Notes under the pieces: model-generated
What the model was told of the DNA's origin: nothing
Seen by the model: the letters and a program-made list of their open reading frames with translations, nothing else
Database searches by the model: none
Shown here: one piece after another, positions 37,415 through 48,431 of the stretch
Numbering within the stretch: position 1 is the stretch's first letter
How the letters are laid out: each line of letters starts with the position of its first letter
Made by a program: the position numbers and the translations under genes
NCBI GenBank assembly: GCA_034766995.1
Contig: CM068317.1
Span: 20,766,714 to 20,830,713, forward strand
Direction of reading: 5' to 3'
From: Acanthacorydalis orientalis
Taxonomy: Eukaryota > Arthropoda > Insecta > Megaloptera > Corydalidae
Length of the DNA stretch: 64,000 nt

Positions 37415-38803
37415 AATTGGTAGGTAATGTCTGAGACACTACCGCTGAGGTTTTTGGCGGAAAACTTCTTACCTAAGCGGTGTTGTCGAAACGTGTGGTT
37501 TATAGGGTTGGTAAGAAAGAAATGAGCACAACAAACTTGCGTGTCTTTTTATTTATTTCTCACAGTAATGACTAATTGGTAAAATTTTGTTAAAGTCAGG
37601 ACAATGGTACGAGTAGTACAATATGTAAGACTTACATTCTACACATATGTCCCTAGAAAATATTAAGTCTATAGTGGTATTCTTTAAAATTGTGAAGTCA
37701 GTTGGATCTGTGGCCAAGACCAATCTCAACTTCGTTCAGAAACTGTTTCAGACGATCGTTCGACGCATCAATGTTAAAGTCCTAGGTGAGCAGAAGCGGT
37801 ATGTTAGGATCGCAAGGCCAGTCACTAACTATTGTTCTGAGATGCTCTGTGTAGTAAAGCATTATTTGAAAAAGGAACATCTCGGTATAATTGAGTGGCA
37901 AGTGTATTAGCTTCAGCGGATACGCGAAACCGTTAATTTTACTCAACGTTGGCACCTTTCTTTGATTTACTAATGTAAAGCAGTTTGAGCACGACATGAA
38001 CTGATGAACGTATTCATCTGTAAAATTCCTGTTGTAAAAATTGCAACATAGCTGCATTTGGCCGTTTTCAATTATTTTGGAACCATATGCGGTCACAAAG
38101 TCCACAAACAGAACCCAACTTTTTTCCATAAAATGTCTTTTCAAACTCCTTAGTGTCCGGACCTCATTGATTTTTAAACGCTAAATACCTATTCTCAAAT
38201 ATTACATCTTCTTCTGTTTGGTCGTATTCTATCGGTTCCATCTCACTGTCGACATCTATTCCCTGTGAACTTGCATCAGGCGTTGCATCATTCGCATGAC
38301 TGTTGTTCGCCTCAACTTGTCGACGCTGCCTTTACGAAAAACGCTTACGATACTTATTTACCTTCTTGTTTTGAAATATTTGAACATTTTTAAAATTTTA
38401 GAGAAAATTAGTCCAGTTTCAACAGTTTATCAGTGTGTATCATTTCAATTGTTTTGACTATTGTTACTGTTAGTATTTTATTTTATAGCACTTGTCCAGC
38501 TCTGTCAAACGACATCTCACACAACATCGTACAAGTACGCACTCTTGAGCTACATTAATTTTTCCGCGCGGCGAACCGATAATATTATACTATAATTTGC
38601 CGACATTGTTTTGGCAACCTGTGAGGTCACGCGCTTAAGGTTAACATTCTTACATCTTTTCTCTATTAAACCATGTATTGCTTATTTGGATAAGCGTTAT
38701 AGTTTTGAAGGTATTAAGATTTGTTGAATATACACAAAATCATAACATCGACTTTCACATAGTATCCACCCATATTAAATCCACGGTGTAAGACGTTTTC
38801 CGT
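37415..38803 (-). mobile_element. Helitron2/Helentron-like insertion (non-autonomous)
   Basis: It interrupts the mariner in an A/T run; a possible CAAAAA repeat at both sides is low-complexity and may not be a duplication. In the minus orientation the 5' end is ACGGAAAACGTCTTAC preceded by TTTTTG. About 35 bp before the 3' end the inverse appears as GTAAGAAGTTTTCCGCC. Beyond that, GGTAATGTCTGAGACACTACC-type sequence (37425-37445) forms a near-perfect palindrome by the 3' end. Asymmetric inverted repeats plus a terminal palindrome and a T/T insertion site are Helitron2/Helentron traits. Only the start of a Helitron ORF remains, with no Rep or helicase motif. Confidence 0.68.
37782..38330 (-). 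pseudogene. Helitron ORF N-terminal domain (DUF6570-type)
   Basis: Reading from 38330 down, an acidic stretch (DASSQGIDVDSEMEPIEYDQ) precedes a frameshifted CGLCDRIWFQNN, like the CxxCxRLWFxNDL motif of Helitron proteins. The open block at 38144-37782 has FMSCSNCFTLVNQRKVPTLS, KINGFAYP, LIHLPLNYTEMFLFQIMLYY and LRTIV. That is the second Cys pair followed by GKIPxLxxxNGLxxP...LPxLxxxEExLI. I know this as the cysteine-rich region that precedes the Rep/helicase of Helitron ORFs. The family name is from memory. Nothing downstream of it is kept. Confidence 0.7.
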
Positions 38804-39034
38804 CAAAAATGCTGTTATTTGCTTTTTCCATCTTTAATTTAATATCCCAATTAATTATTAATATTAATTGAACCAAAATTAATAATAAAACCAAAATCAA
38901 TGTTAACAAAATACGGACCGAAAAATGCACTGTAAAATGATATTAACATGAACATGATGAAATGATACTTTCGTTAAAGAAAATAATGTTAGAATTCAAA
39001 AAACAAAAACCGCAATTGTTTTCCTACCAACCTA

Positions 39035-41028
39035 AAAATAGTGTTTCTATAATTCTATTAAGACAGTAATGTTAGTATCAGAGAAAAAAATCGTACAAAA
39101 TTTCTAGAACTTTAACTAATTTTTAAAACAAATCTTTCCCAAAAGTGTACATTTTATTTTAATGATAAACAACTTTCTGCCTTAATAAAAAAAATTAAAC
39201 CCATCGTATAAATGATATTGGGTATTATTCAAAAAATCGTTCTTTATTAAACTCATGAATTTGAAATAAAATACTAATATATTTTTAGCAATATATAGAT
39301 GTATTAACATTTAAGTTGAAATATTACATTTAATGGCATATTTTCTTGGAAAGATGATTAAAAGATCCCATTTTTTAATGATATTTAGTATGAAGATTAA
39401 TAAATAGGGAGTAGAGTCCAATGTGTTAAAATTATTCTTCAATCAATCAACATATGTTATCTTTCAATAAAAACGTAATTTTATTCAAGACTTAATGAAA
39501 ATAAATATTTGGCTACTATTTTAATTTAATTCAAATAAAAATAAATATTTTTACAAAATATTTAGGATTTTAACTAAAAAATGGAAGCATATTTTAACAA
39601 CAGTATTAAATATATAAAAAGTTTATTTAAAAAATGTTAGTCCATCGTTACAACCATTAACGATAATTTAATGGGCAATAATTTTACCTACAGTAGGTAA
39701 TAATATAAACATTAATTAAATGATCTACCTTATACTGGAAAATTTTCCAAAAAAAAATATTAATTTCAATACATTCATGAATTTACAATATTGCTAACTT
39801 GTAACGAATTCTTTTTTTCGATAGAATTAATATCGCCAGTTCAACGACGATGGGCGTATTTGAATGTAAAGGCGTTATTCAAATCAAATCGATAGTAAAA
39901 TTTTACATAATATATTGAACCGTGATGGAATAAATATTAATATAATATTATCGTGTTTAGTTTACAATAATAGGCGGTCTAACCTTATTTTCTGTGACGG
40001 TTACAAGAATATAAAAAATACATTGATATTTTAAAAGATATCTCTTCCTATTGTTTGACATTAGCCTCCTCAAAAATAATCGCATCTTTATAAAAAGAAA
40101 CTAATCACGCTGTTAGAGTGAAAAAAATTTCTAATCGAAAAATTTTCTGTAATCTTGTACCAGATTGGTTCTAAGATCAAAACCAATGAATAATATATAT
40201 AATAAAGTTTAACATCAATTTTTTTTACAAGGAAGAAAACAAGGAAATTAAAATAAATAATCTCCCAGTATGATAAATAAATAATTAAATTACAAAGTAA
40301 ATCTATTTAACTATTTCGCTTCGTTAATAAAATGAAACTGTAAAATATTAATTTTATTAAACACGTATTAAATTAATATATTTTTTATTAAATTCAAATT
40401 AATAATTTATTCTTCGATTTTAATAATATTCAATTGATTAATTAATCTGTTTCCATTTAATTATTTGTATATAAGTTATATTTATATAACTGTTAAATAT
40501 TTTTAATTACTATATAAGTTATATTTACATAACTTATATGATATGATTGATAGATTAATATGATTTTTGAGAAACTTTTGTAAATAAGTATTAATTAATT
40601 AATATATATGTATATATATATTCAGTTACTTATTGGACTGTATTTGATGATTAAATATAAAGAAACATTAATAATTTCAAACAATCCTATTCAATAATAT
40701 TATATAATTTTAAAAACAAATTAATTTCAATTAGTTGAAAACAATTTTAGATTTTGCTAACATCTCATACTATAATTCTTGATAATTCATTATGAAAAGG
40801 TAATTTTAAATAATTAACCGTCTCAAGAACAAATTTGTTGACTGATATTGATTTATTAGAACAAATAATTTAAAAAAATTCAATAAAATTTAAATGAATT
40901 TGTTGAAAATATGAACATTTATCATAAACCGAAATTTACAGGGAGTGGTATATTAATTCAGCATATTTGAGAACTTGAAACGATTTTGAAATTTTATTCG
41001 AAAGTACTAAAAAACTTTTTCGAGAAAT
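39035..41028. other. AT-rich interval, nothing recognised
   Basis: No gene or element that I can support. TATAAGTTATATTTATATAACT-like self-complementary runs near 40470-40540 are typical of AT-rich DNA. Confidence 0.5.
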
Positions 41029-41030
41029 TA

Positions 41031-41610
41031 TTAGGTTTGTAGAAAAATAATTGCGGTTTTTGTTTTTGGAATTCTAACTTTGATTTTATTAATGAAAGTG
41101 TCATTTCATCGTGTTCATGTTAATACCATTTTAAAGTGCATTTTTCTGTCTGTATTTTGGTAACATAAACTTTAGTTTTATTATTAATTTTGCTTCAAAT
41201 TGGACTATTGAATTAAAATGGAAAAAAAGCAAATAAGATCACATTTCATGTATGAGTTCAAAACGGGTGGTAAAGCAGCAGAAAATGTATGTAAACTAAA
41301 TTAGGCTTTTGAGTGTGGGTATTGTTAAGGAACGTACGGTGCAATGGTGGATCCAAAAATTTCGCGTTGACTACGAGAGTCTTGAAGATGAAGATCGTGG
41401 GCGTCTTTTTCAGTTCATAACGACCAACTGAAGGCGTTAGTTGAATCACTACTATGTACCAAATTTCTTAAGCTGGCACAAAAGTTAGGTGTTAGTCATT
41501 CAACAGTTCTGGACCACTTAAAACCGTTAAGAAAATCAAAAAAAGACAAATGGGTGCCGCACAAACTGAACGCAATTATATAAACCGCAATTATTTTTGT
41601 ACCAACCAAA
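41031..41610 (+). mobile_element. mariner deletion derivative (TTAGGTTGGTAG family, copy 4)
   Basis: The left end TTAGGTTTGTAGAAAAATAA then TTGCGG follows TA (41029-41030). The right end, reverse-complemented, is TTTGGTTGGTACAAAAATAA then TTGCGG. It keeps the 5' UTR and N-terminal transposase, then joins directly to the 3' ITR right after the WVPHKLN codons. The junction differs from the one shared by the 11.9- and 59.6-kb copies. Confidence 0.88.
41218..41578 (+). pseudogene. mariner transposase N-terminal fragment
   Basis: From the family start ATG the frame reads MEKKQIRSHFMYEFKTGGKA then AENVCKLN and a stop. Frameshifted blocks follow: AFECG, ERTVQWWIQKF-like, and SVHNDQLKALVESLLCTKFL. 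The last block is KLAQKLGVSHSTVLDHLKPL, RKSKKDKWVPHKLN. These are both helix-turn-helix motifs and the linker, without any catalytic aspartate. Confidence 0.86.
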
Positions 41611-41612
41611 TC

Positions 41613-42184
41613 ATTTTTCATACTGTGGCTTAATTCTTTTTTCAAATTTATATTTCACTCAACGGCAATCATAAAAACACTTTTCTAATCAATAATATTC
41701 AATAATTATCATATAGTTTTCATTTTTCAGTACTCGACCACTTTTAAAGTGAAAATATCAGTATCAAAGTGCAAATATGTAAAAATAAAAATAATTAATA
41801 ATGATTTATTGAACTTTCACAATTAGAAAACAGTTTTGCGAAAAAGTACAAAAAATATTTTTGAATTTAAAACCTTAATTATATAATGGGATCATACGCT
41901 AAAGTTGTTCAATGTAAAGAAATTATTAATTTTTCTTTCTTTGAGGTTTTACCTAAATCGCTTGGTTAATTATATTTTAATTATTCTGAACCTTGAAAAC
42001 TTTCTAAAATATATAAGTAAAAAAAAGAATGTTAAAATCAATGTTTATATTTTAAGAACAAGTGTAATAAATGATTGCGTCCTATTTAATTTTTTCTCTT
42101 AAATAAAATAACAAATCTTCTTTGTATAAATTCTAGTAATTTTGATTTTAATTAAAGAAGAATAATAAAAGAATAATATTCCAT

Positions 42185-42187
<3 letters not shown>
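41613..42187. other. AT-rich interval, nothing recognised
   Basis: The 65-codon plus frame at 41905-42102 is low-complexity. Confidence 0.5.

Positions 42188-42241
<54 letters not shown>
42188..42241. repeat. (TA)n microsatellite
   Basis: About 27 TA units. Confidence 0.97.
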
Positions 42242-42243
<2 letters not shown>

Positions 42244-42314
42244 TATCTTGTATTAATGTACCAAAGTGAAGAGTATAATTTATAAACATGAAAAATCATA
42301 CAACTATGCTTAGG

Positions 42315-42560
42315 CTATAATGAAAAACATCCGATATATCCGGCAATTGACAATCTCCAGCCTTGAGTAGCATATATGATCCTCTCATAACCATCGTCTA
42401 CTAATTGCACGTTAGATATCCGAGTTGCTACTTTTTGACCAAAAAGACCGCAACCGTCGTCAATCTCAGCGGTCTCGAAATTAAAACCTGTAATTATTTT
42501 AATAAACGGTTCCGCAGAAAAACGGACCATTTCACTGAATCGACCGAACCGATTGTGCAT
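42315..42560 (-). CDS. Unrecognised 81-codon frame in a GC-richer island
   Basis: I do not recognise this protein. The frame starts MHNRFGRFSEMVRFSAEPFI, continues with NFETAEIDDGCGLFGQ and VQLVDDGYERIIYATQGW, and ends GYIGCFSL. Composition is balanced rather than the Ile/Tyr/Asn/Lys-rich mix of chance frames here, and the DNA is clearly less AT-rich than its surroundings. Within it, TTATTAAAATAATTACAG followed by G could be a 3' splice site, so only the C-terminal half may be exonic. There is no signal peptide, membrane segment or known motif. It could be an isolated exon, a decayed transposon ORF or chance. Confidence 0.25.
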   Translation of the reverse strand: MHNRFGRFSEMVRFSAEPFIKIITGFNFETAEIDDGCGLFGQKVATRISNVQLVDDGYERIIYATQGWRLSIAGYIGCFSL

Positions 42561-42828
42561 TTGCGGTTATTATGAACGGAAGTGTCAAATTTCTTTGTTT
42601 GCGCTAATATTGACGATATGCTCTTTGCGGTCATGCATTTGATTACGGTAATAATATTTTGTCATTGTTATTTATTGACATTTCGTGCCATTTATTTAAC
42701 AGCTTTTATATATTTAAATATAGGTTTTATACGGTTGTATTTGTCAATACGCTTTTTTATTGGGAAAAAACTGGCAACCTTTAATTATATGTTTGTTTTT
42801 CTATCAGATTGTATTGAAGTGTATATAG

Positions 42829-42832
<4 letters not shown>

Positions 42833-42875
<43 letters not shown>
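42833..42875. repeat. (TA)n microsatellite
   Basis: About 21 TA units. Confidence 0.97.
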
Positions 42876-42879
<4 letters not shown>

Positions 42880-43106
42880 TTATTAAATTCTATCCTATTA
42901 ATTTCAATCAATTGTGTCGTAAGATTCTTCATTTTTGCATCAAAAAAAAATAGTTAATAATTTTAAAAATGTATGCGAAATTAAACAACGCGCTTTTAAA
43001 AAAATAACTATATCTTAAATGGTTGTGTGTTAGTAATATGTAGAAGTATAAATAAACATAAATTAAACAAATATTTATTTATGACAAAATGTTATTTCTT
43101 TTTAAT

Positions 43107-43361
<255 letters not shown>

Positions 43362-43363
<2 letters not shown>

Positions 43364-44379
43364 CGTAGGATTTAGATAGGGATAACAAAGGCCAATGCCC
43401 AAAACAACAAATTTTAAAAAACTGGAAATTTTATTTTCAATCAGAATTTAGATTAACAGGTAACTCAAATGTGAAATAAAAAATTGAATCTAAAAATTTT
43501 TTTAGTTCATATTTTGTGTTTGAAATTTATATAACAGAACTTCATAATTTTCATTTTTTTAAATAAATTAAATGAATTGAAAATTTTACAATTTTATCAA
43601 ATTTTAGTGATCATCAAAATTCTTTTCAAATGTTTTCAAAATTACCAACAATTACGTATTTCTTTTAATTGTAAATCCGGCCATATATATATATATTACT
43701 GTATAATATTTTATACTCATTGTAATGAACAGAATTTGATTTAAAAAACAAACTTAATATTTTTCAAAATACTTGTTCGTATTTTTTTTAATTTCATTAC
43801 TTTTACTTTATATAAAAAAAACATTAACGTGTACTATATATTAATAATATATTGTATAATTCTATTGTATCTAATTTTCTCAAATTAATTAAAGTAATAA
43901 AGTTTAAATCCAATATTAAAATTGCCATTTTTAAATTCATTTCATCAAATTAAAGGAAACTATATCAATTGATTTTTTTTCAGATTTGTTAATAAAAAAA
44001 ATTAAAAATAATAAGTTAAACACGCCATGCAATAGTTAACGTGAAAATTAAAATGCAATACTAATGAAAAGGAGTAAATATAAAATTTTGTGATGTTTTT
44101 TTGAAATAGCTTCCAATTCAAATGAAAAAAAACCTTTTTTCTACACATAATTAATGTCTCAAGTTTACAATTATTCAAATGTATAATATATAGCATTTCA
44201 ATAAAGCACTTTCTAGAGTTATATAACTATTATGATCCTATGATATATATTTTCATGATCCCGTTTATGTGTGATTCTGGTGATCTTCATCTTTTTGAAC
44301 CGTTTGGGTTTCTAACTTCCACTTCTAGTTCCTGGACATGTGTTATCTTCAGATAGATTTATAATAAATAACTTTAGAG
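43362..44379. other. AT-rich interval, nothing recognised
   Basis: No gene or element boundary that I can support. Confidence 0.5.
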
Positions 44380-44864
44380 AAGTGGTGTCAAAGATGCGGC
44401 TCGAAAGACTCTAGAATGCGACCCAAAGCTGGAAGTAAATTTTATTAAAATATTTAAATGGAATTTAAATAATATAAAATACATTTTTAAATATTGCAAA
44501 TTATAGAAGTATACTGTAACGGACACCGTTTTATGGCCACTGGTATATTCTTCGTTGATAAAATAATTTTTGTCAAAAAATGACAAGTTTCTAGTAAAAA
44601 TATTATTTTTTTTAATTTCTCTAATTTAAAGTTTTATTGTAACATTTAATAATAATATCTAAAGTTAAAGTACTTTTTTTTAATTTTTGTAAATTCATAA
44701 ATGAAAAATATTTTTAAAATCTAAATGAATTATTTTCGAATATAAATAAGTCATTTTTCATCGTTCGCTAAATTCTTTTTGGGAGTTTTTTTTTTGTTGC
44801 GGCCCGTAGGCTCTCTTAAACTGAATTTGGTGGTCCGTGTTCATATATGAATTTGACACCACTG
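44380..44864. mobile_element. hAT MITE (CAGTGGTGTCAAA ends)
   Basis: The left end reads AAGTGGTGTCAAAGATGCGG (first base mutated from C). The right end, reverse-complemented, is CAGTGGTGTCAAATTCATAT. Subterminal GCGGCTCG on the left and GGCCCG on the right fit a hAT MITE. Flanking 8-mers (CTTTAGAG-like and CTCTATAA) are only loosely alike. It encodes no protein. Confidence 0.65.
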
Positions 44865-45400
44865 CTCTATAAGTTCTCTCAGATTTGCAGAGTAAGATTA
44901 AAATTAAGGTAATTTTTAAAAAAAATAGTTTTTCAATAAAAATAATTTCAACTGATACCAAAAATTACACCCAATATTGATAAAATAGTTTCTGAGAAAA
45001 GATGCCAAGGTTCTAGTTAAAATATTATAGTTTTTAATTTTTCTAATTTAAAATGTTGTAATATGTAATAATAATACCTAAAATTAATGTACTTTTTTTA
45101 AGTTTTATAAATTCATTACAGGAAAAATAAATGTAAAATTTAAATGAGATAATTTCGAATATAAAAGATGTTTTCTTGCTAGCTAAATTTTTTTGGGTGA
45201 CATTTTTTTGTCTACGACTCCCAGACTCTTTTAAACTGAATTTGGTGGACCGAGTTCATGTACGAGTTTGACATCACTGGTGTATATAATCTCTCAGATT
45301 TTCAGAGTGAGATTAAAATTTCGGTATGTTTTTAAAAAAATTACTTACTCAATAAAAATAATTTTAACTAATATCAACATATTTCCTATAAATGATTTTT
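44556..45400. repeat. Two-unit tandem duplication (about 423 bp) including hAT MITE right end
   Basis: Unit 1 starts at 44556 (GATAAAATAATTT) and unit 2 at 44979 (GATAAAATAGTTT). The order of blocks is the same in both: TTCTAGT, TTTCTAATTTAAA, TTTCGAATATAAA, AAACTGAATTTGGTGG, the hAT end TTTGACA(C/T)CACTG, CTCTCAGATTTxCAGAG and CAATAAAAATAATTT. A third, partial unit at about 45570-45648 repeats only the segment with AAACTAACTTTGGTGG and the hAT end. Confidence 0.82.
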
Positions 45401-45649
45401 GTGCATAAATTGTATTTTTTTCTTGAAGATTTTTTAGATAAAATGCATTCCACAATAATATTCTCACAGATCCAGTTTTCAAAAACTATCTTTTAAGAAT
45501 TGAGAAATAATATAAATACTTCGTTTCTTAAATTTCATGGCACTCATTTATGTAGTATAATGTTAAAAATTCTTTTTTGTCTACGATCCACAGACTTTCT
45601 TAAACTAACTTTGGTGGCCTGTGTTCATATATGGGTTTGACACCACTGC

Positions 45650-45889
45650 TTTTGATTATTCTAAAATACACCTGAATATGATATACGTATCGAAACTAAT
45701 ATTGGTAGACAAAAATTTAAGTAGACCAATAGGATTAAGGTAATCAGGAAAACGAAAAAAAATCTATTTTAATTTTTATCTCTTAAGTAGATTTTTCATA
45801 ATTTTTAAATATGTTGTCTGATAAAAAAAAGTAATATTCGACAGAAATACCAATTTTTTCTTTGATCATTTTTCATTTCATTCTTATAT

Positions 45890-45934
<45 letters not shown>

Positions 45935-46089
45935 TAATACAAAAGTAAAAATACAAATACGTGTGTATGTTTTTTGCTTTAATATTCAAAAGTGTCTCCA
46001 GAAATCGAACACAAAGGAGTCGAAGCGCAATGAAAAATAATAATAATAAATACACCTGGAAAGTATACAACACTGCGTATTGAATCGAA
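45650..46089. other. AT-rich interval with a TA array
   Basis: (TA)n at 45892-45931. No gene seen. Confidence 0.55.
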
Positions 46090-46520
46090 AAACCTACGCA
46101 AATTTTTCAAACGTGTACCGATCTGAATAACAATATCGAAAGTGATGAGCCGACGTGCAGTACCGGCGTAAGCAGTCGCATTGTCGCGCTCCGACGAACA
46201 ATGGGCCGGAACCGTGGGGCGGGTTGGTCACGACTCAGGGCTGGTCTTATTACATGGATTTTGTATGTCACGCCGCATATCTTGGCGAGGCGGTGTCACG
46301 GCCCGTGTTTGACTTTTTGTAAATGTAAATTAGTACCACGTCTGGTAATGCTCGCTCTGCTGTAATGCTTCATTGTTGTTCTCGACATAGACTGCCTTTA
46401 ATGATATTCATAATGTTTGTATTGATCAAATGCGCGTGGTTTCATAACGCGACCGAGACGAAGATGACAGCCTTTGAACATAAACCGATGTCGTACCCTG
46501 TTGTCCGCATATCTGTTCAT
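46090..46520. other. CpG-containing GC-richer island
   Basis: About 400 bp of complex, CpG-rich sequence, with GGGCCGGAACCGTGGGGCGG, GTCACGCCGCATATC, GGCGAGGCGGTGTCACGG and GCGACCGAGACGAAG. A plus-strand frame from 46365 starts MLHCCSRHRLPLMIFIMFVL then IKCAWFHN, superficially like a signal peptide, but runs straight into a (TA)n array. Best reading is a promoter, 5' exon or conserved non-coding element of an unseen gene. No TATA box or splice donor could be fixed. Confidence 0.35.
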
Positions 46521-46530
46521 ACATACATAC

Positions 46531-46532
<2 letters not shown>

Positions 46533-46595
<63 letters not shown>
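46533..46595. repeat. (CATA)n-(TA)n microsatellite
   Basis: Three CATA steps, then about 31 TA units. Confidence 0.97.
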
Positions 46596-46598
<3 letters not shown>

Positions 46599-46599
46599 C

Positions 46600-47051
46600 A
46601 TAAAAAGCATTTCGAAAGGTCGAACAAGTCAGCAAACAATTCAAGGAACTATTTTTCAATTACTTCCCTTATCGATGTATGACTGGACTGACATTGTGTG
46701 TTCAATTCTGAAAAAGAATACAAACTATGTTCACGAATTCGCAATACGAAAACAGTAATTATACCTATGATATTTTAACCGCAAGTACGGTTGCAAAAAT
46801 TCCGAACTACAACAACACTACAATATTTCTTAGAAATTAACTCAATTGTTTTTAATTTTAATCTTAACCTTTTAATTTTTAACTTCACCGCATCTTTTAA
46901 AATAATTTTTTAAAAACTTCTAAATGCTACCGGTAATTACTTTTATATAACAGTAATATTCATTAAACCTATTTATATATTTTCATTTACCACATCCTTA
47001 TTGAACGATTAATTAAAGATATTATCTTGAACAAACTTATGTTTAAATTCC
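46600..47051. other. AT-rich interval, nothing recognised
   Basis: No feature supported. Confidence 0.5.
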
Positions 47052-47071
47052 ATATATGTATATATATACAT

Positions 47072-47111
<40 letters not shown>
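47052..47111. repeat. (TA)n microsatellite
   Basis: TA with TACATAGA interruptions at each side. Another pure array lies at 47224-47276, directly left of the TIR element. Confidence 0.96.
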
Positions 47112-47114
<3 letters not shown>

Positions 47115-47223
47115 GATAATTTGTATTAAAATTGGGATTTTCTTAATATTTATTCACATCCACTTTTTATAACTATTATTAATACAATGATATTTTTACG
47201 TTAATTATTTTTTAATAAAAAGG

Positions 47224-47276
<53 letters not shown>

Positions 47277-47280
<4 letters not shown>

Positions 47281-48399
47281 CCGTTTTTTGGAAAGTAGTA
47301 TAAGTTTATTTATTCTTATATTGAGATGTTTAGGGGTTTGCGTTTGAACTAACTAAAAAATATTGGTGAAGGTTAATTATCTCGTGTAATGTTACTAAAA
47401 TTATAAAGATGTTAGTGTTATGATGTGATAATAATTAATAATATTATTAAAGAAAAACAATGTTTTTTTAGCCACAAATGAACTTATACCACTTTCAGTA
47501 ATATTAAATTTGGGAAACATTAATACTAATTTGAAAATTGTAGTTTAATGGAAGTAGATTTTTCTGAATTGTATTTTCTAATATAAATAATGACAATTAA
47601 AGTGAAGAGATATAAATAAACGTAAAATTGATTTTATTGTGAAATATTTTCGAGGACATTATAAAAGAATTTATAATAAAGCAACTATAAAAAATTAAAC
47701 TATTTCGTGAAGATAACTAATAATATTTTATTAATATTTCATTCTTTATTTGTCCTTTGTACTTAGCGCCCTAAATTATTCATGGTAAACAGGTGGTATG
47801 TAAGGCAGTAAAACTAATAACATCATTATATTTATTTCTTGTTATCATTTTTTCTTATCGTCATTTCCACAACTCAAAAATCTCTCATTTGAAAGAAATG
47901 AATGATCGGATAGCAGAAATTTATTATCAATAACATTTACGTTATTGTCAGCGGATTGAATAATTTTTAACCACATCAATGCAAGTTTTATATTTCTGTT
48001 TTATCCAGTACGCATGTTACTTGAAGCTATAATATGGTTTTTAGTTGTAAAATTTTGAATGTACTTCAAACAATAAGATGCTACTTCTTCCAAACATCCA
48101 TATAAATACAGTTTCCTCCCACGGATACATATAAACTTTGTTGTCATGAAAATTATGAAACCTTTCGTTAAAAACACACATATTTCATTATTACAAATGA
48201 ACTTATACCACTTTCAAAAAAAGCATGTATACAAAATAAAATTTAACAGTTAAACTTCTTTTGACGAGTTGATGAGAGTACTGTACTGTATTGACTTTAT
48301 TATTATAAATATGAAAAGAAGACATCCATGTTTAGCTGAAATTAGCCTAAACATATTTTTTTGAAAATTGAACTTATACCACTTTATAAAAACCAGCTC

Positions 48400-48400
<1 letters not shown>
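47277..48400. mobile_element. Unclassified TIR element with TA target and internal end-like repeats
   Basis: Left TGAACCGTTTTTTGGAAAGT then AGTATAAGTT; right, reverse-complemented, TGAGCTGGTTTTTATAAAGT then GGTATAAGTT. TA flanks each side, in a TA array on the left and a TA-rich stretch on the right. The word AACTTATACCACTTT of the right end occurs twice more inside (about 47488 and 48204), in the same orientation. I cannot read a transposase. Length and target suggest a Tc1/mariner-superfamily derivative. Confidence 0.68.

Positions 48401-48402
<2 letters not shown>

Positions 48403-48431
<29 letters not shown>

Larger units (their letters stand above)
36743..39034 (-). mobile_element. mariner (TTAGGTTGGTAG family) split by a Helitron-like insertion
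   Basis: The left end TTAGGTTAGTAGAAAAATAA follows TA (36741-36742). The right end, reverse-complemented, is TTAGGTTGGTAGGAAAACAA. Mariner sequence runs 36743-37414 and resumes at 38804-38809. Between them lies about 1.39 kb of unrelated DNA. Other copies read continuously across the site (GAACTCAAACAAAAAAAATG at 12234). The mariner also has an internal deletion between the N-terminal and catalytic domains. This copy keeps the 3' UTR lost from the 11.9- and 59.6-kb copies. Confidence 0.87.

Noticed and set aside
37038..37427. 129-codon plus-strand frame
   Set aside because: Antisense shadow of the mariner transposase, whose minus-strand reading has the family motifs.
37647..37910. 87-codon plus-strand frame inside the Helitron-like insert
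   Set aside because: Overlaps the antisense Helitron domain, which explains the conservation better; no known domain in the plus reading.
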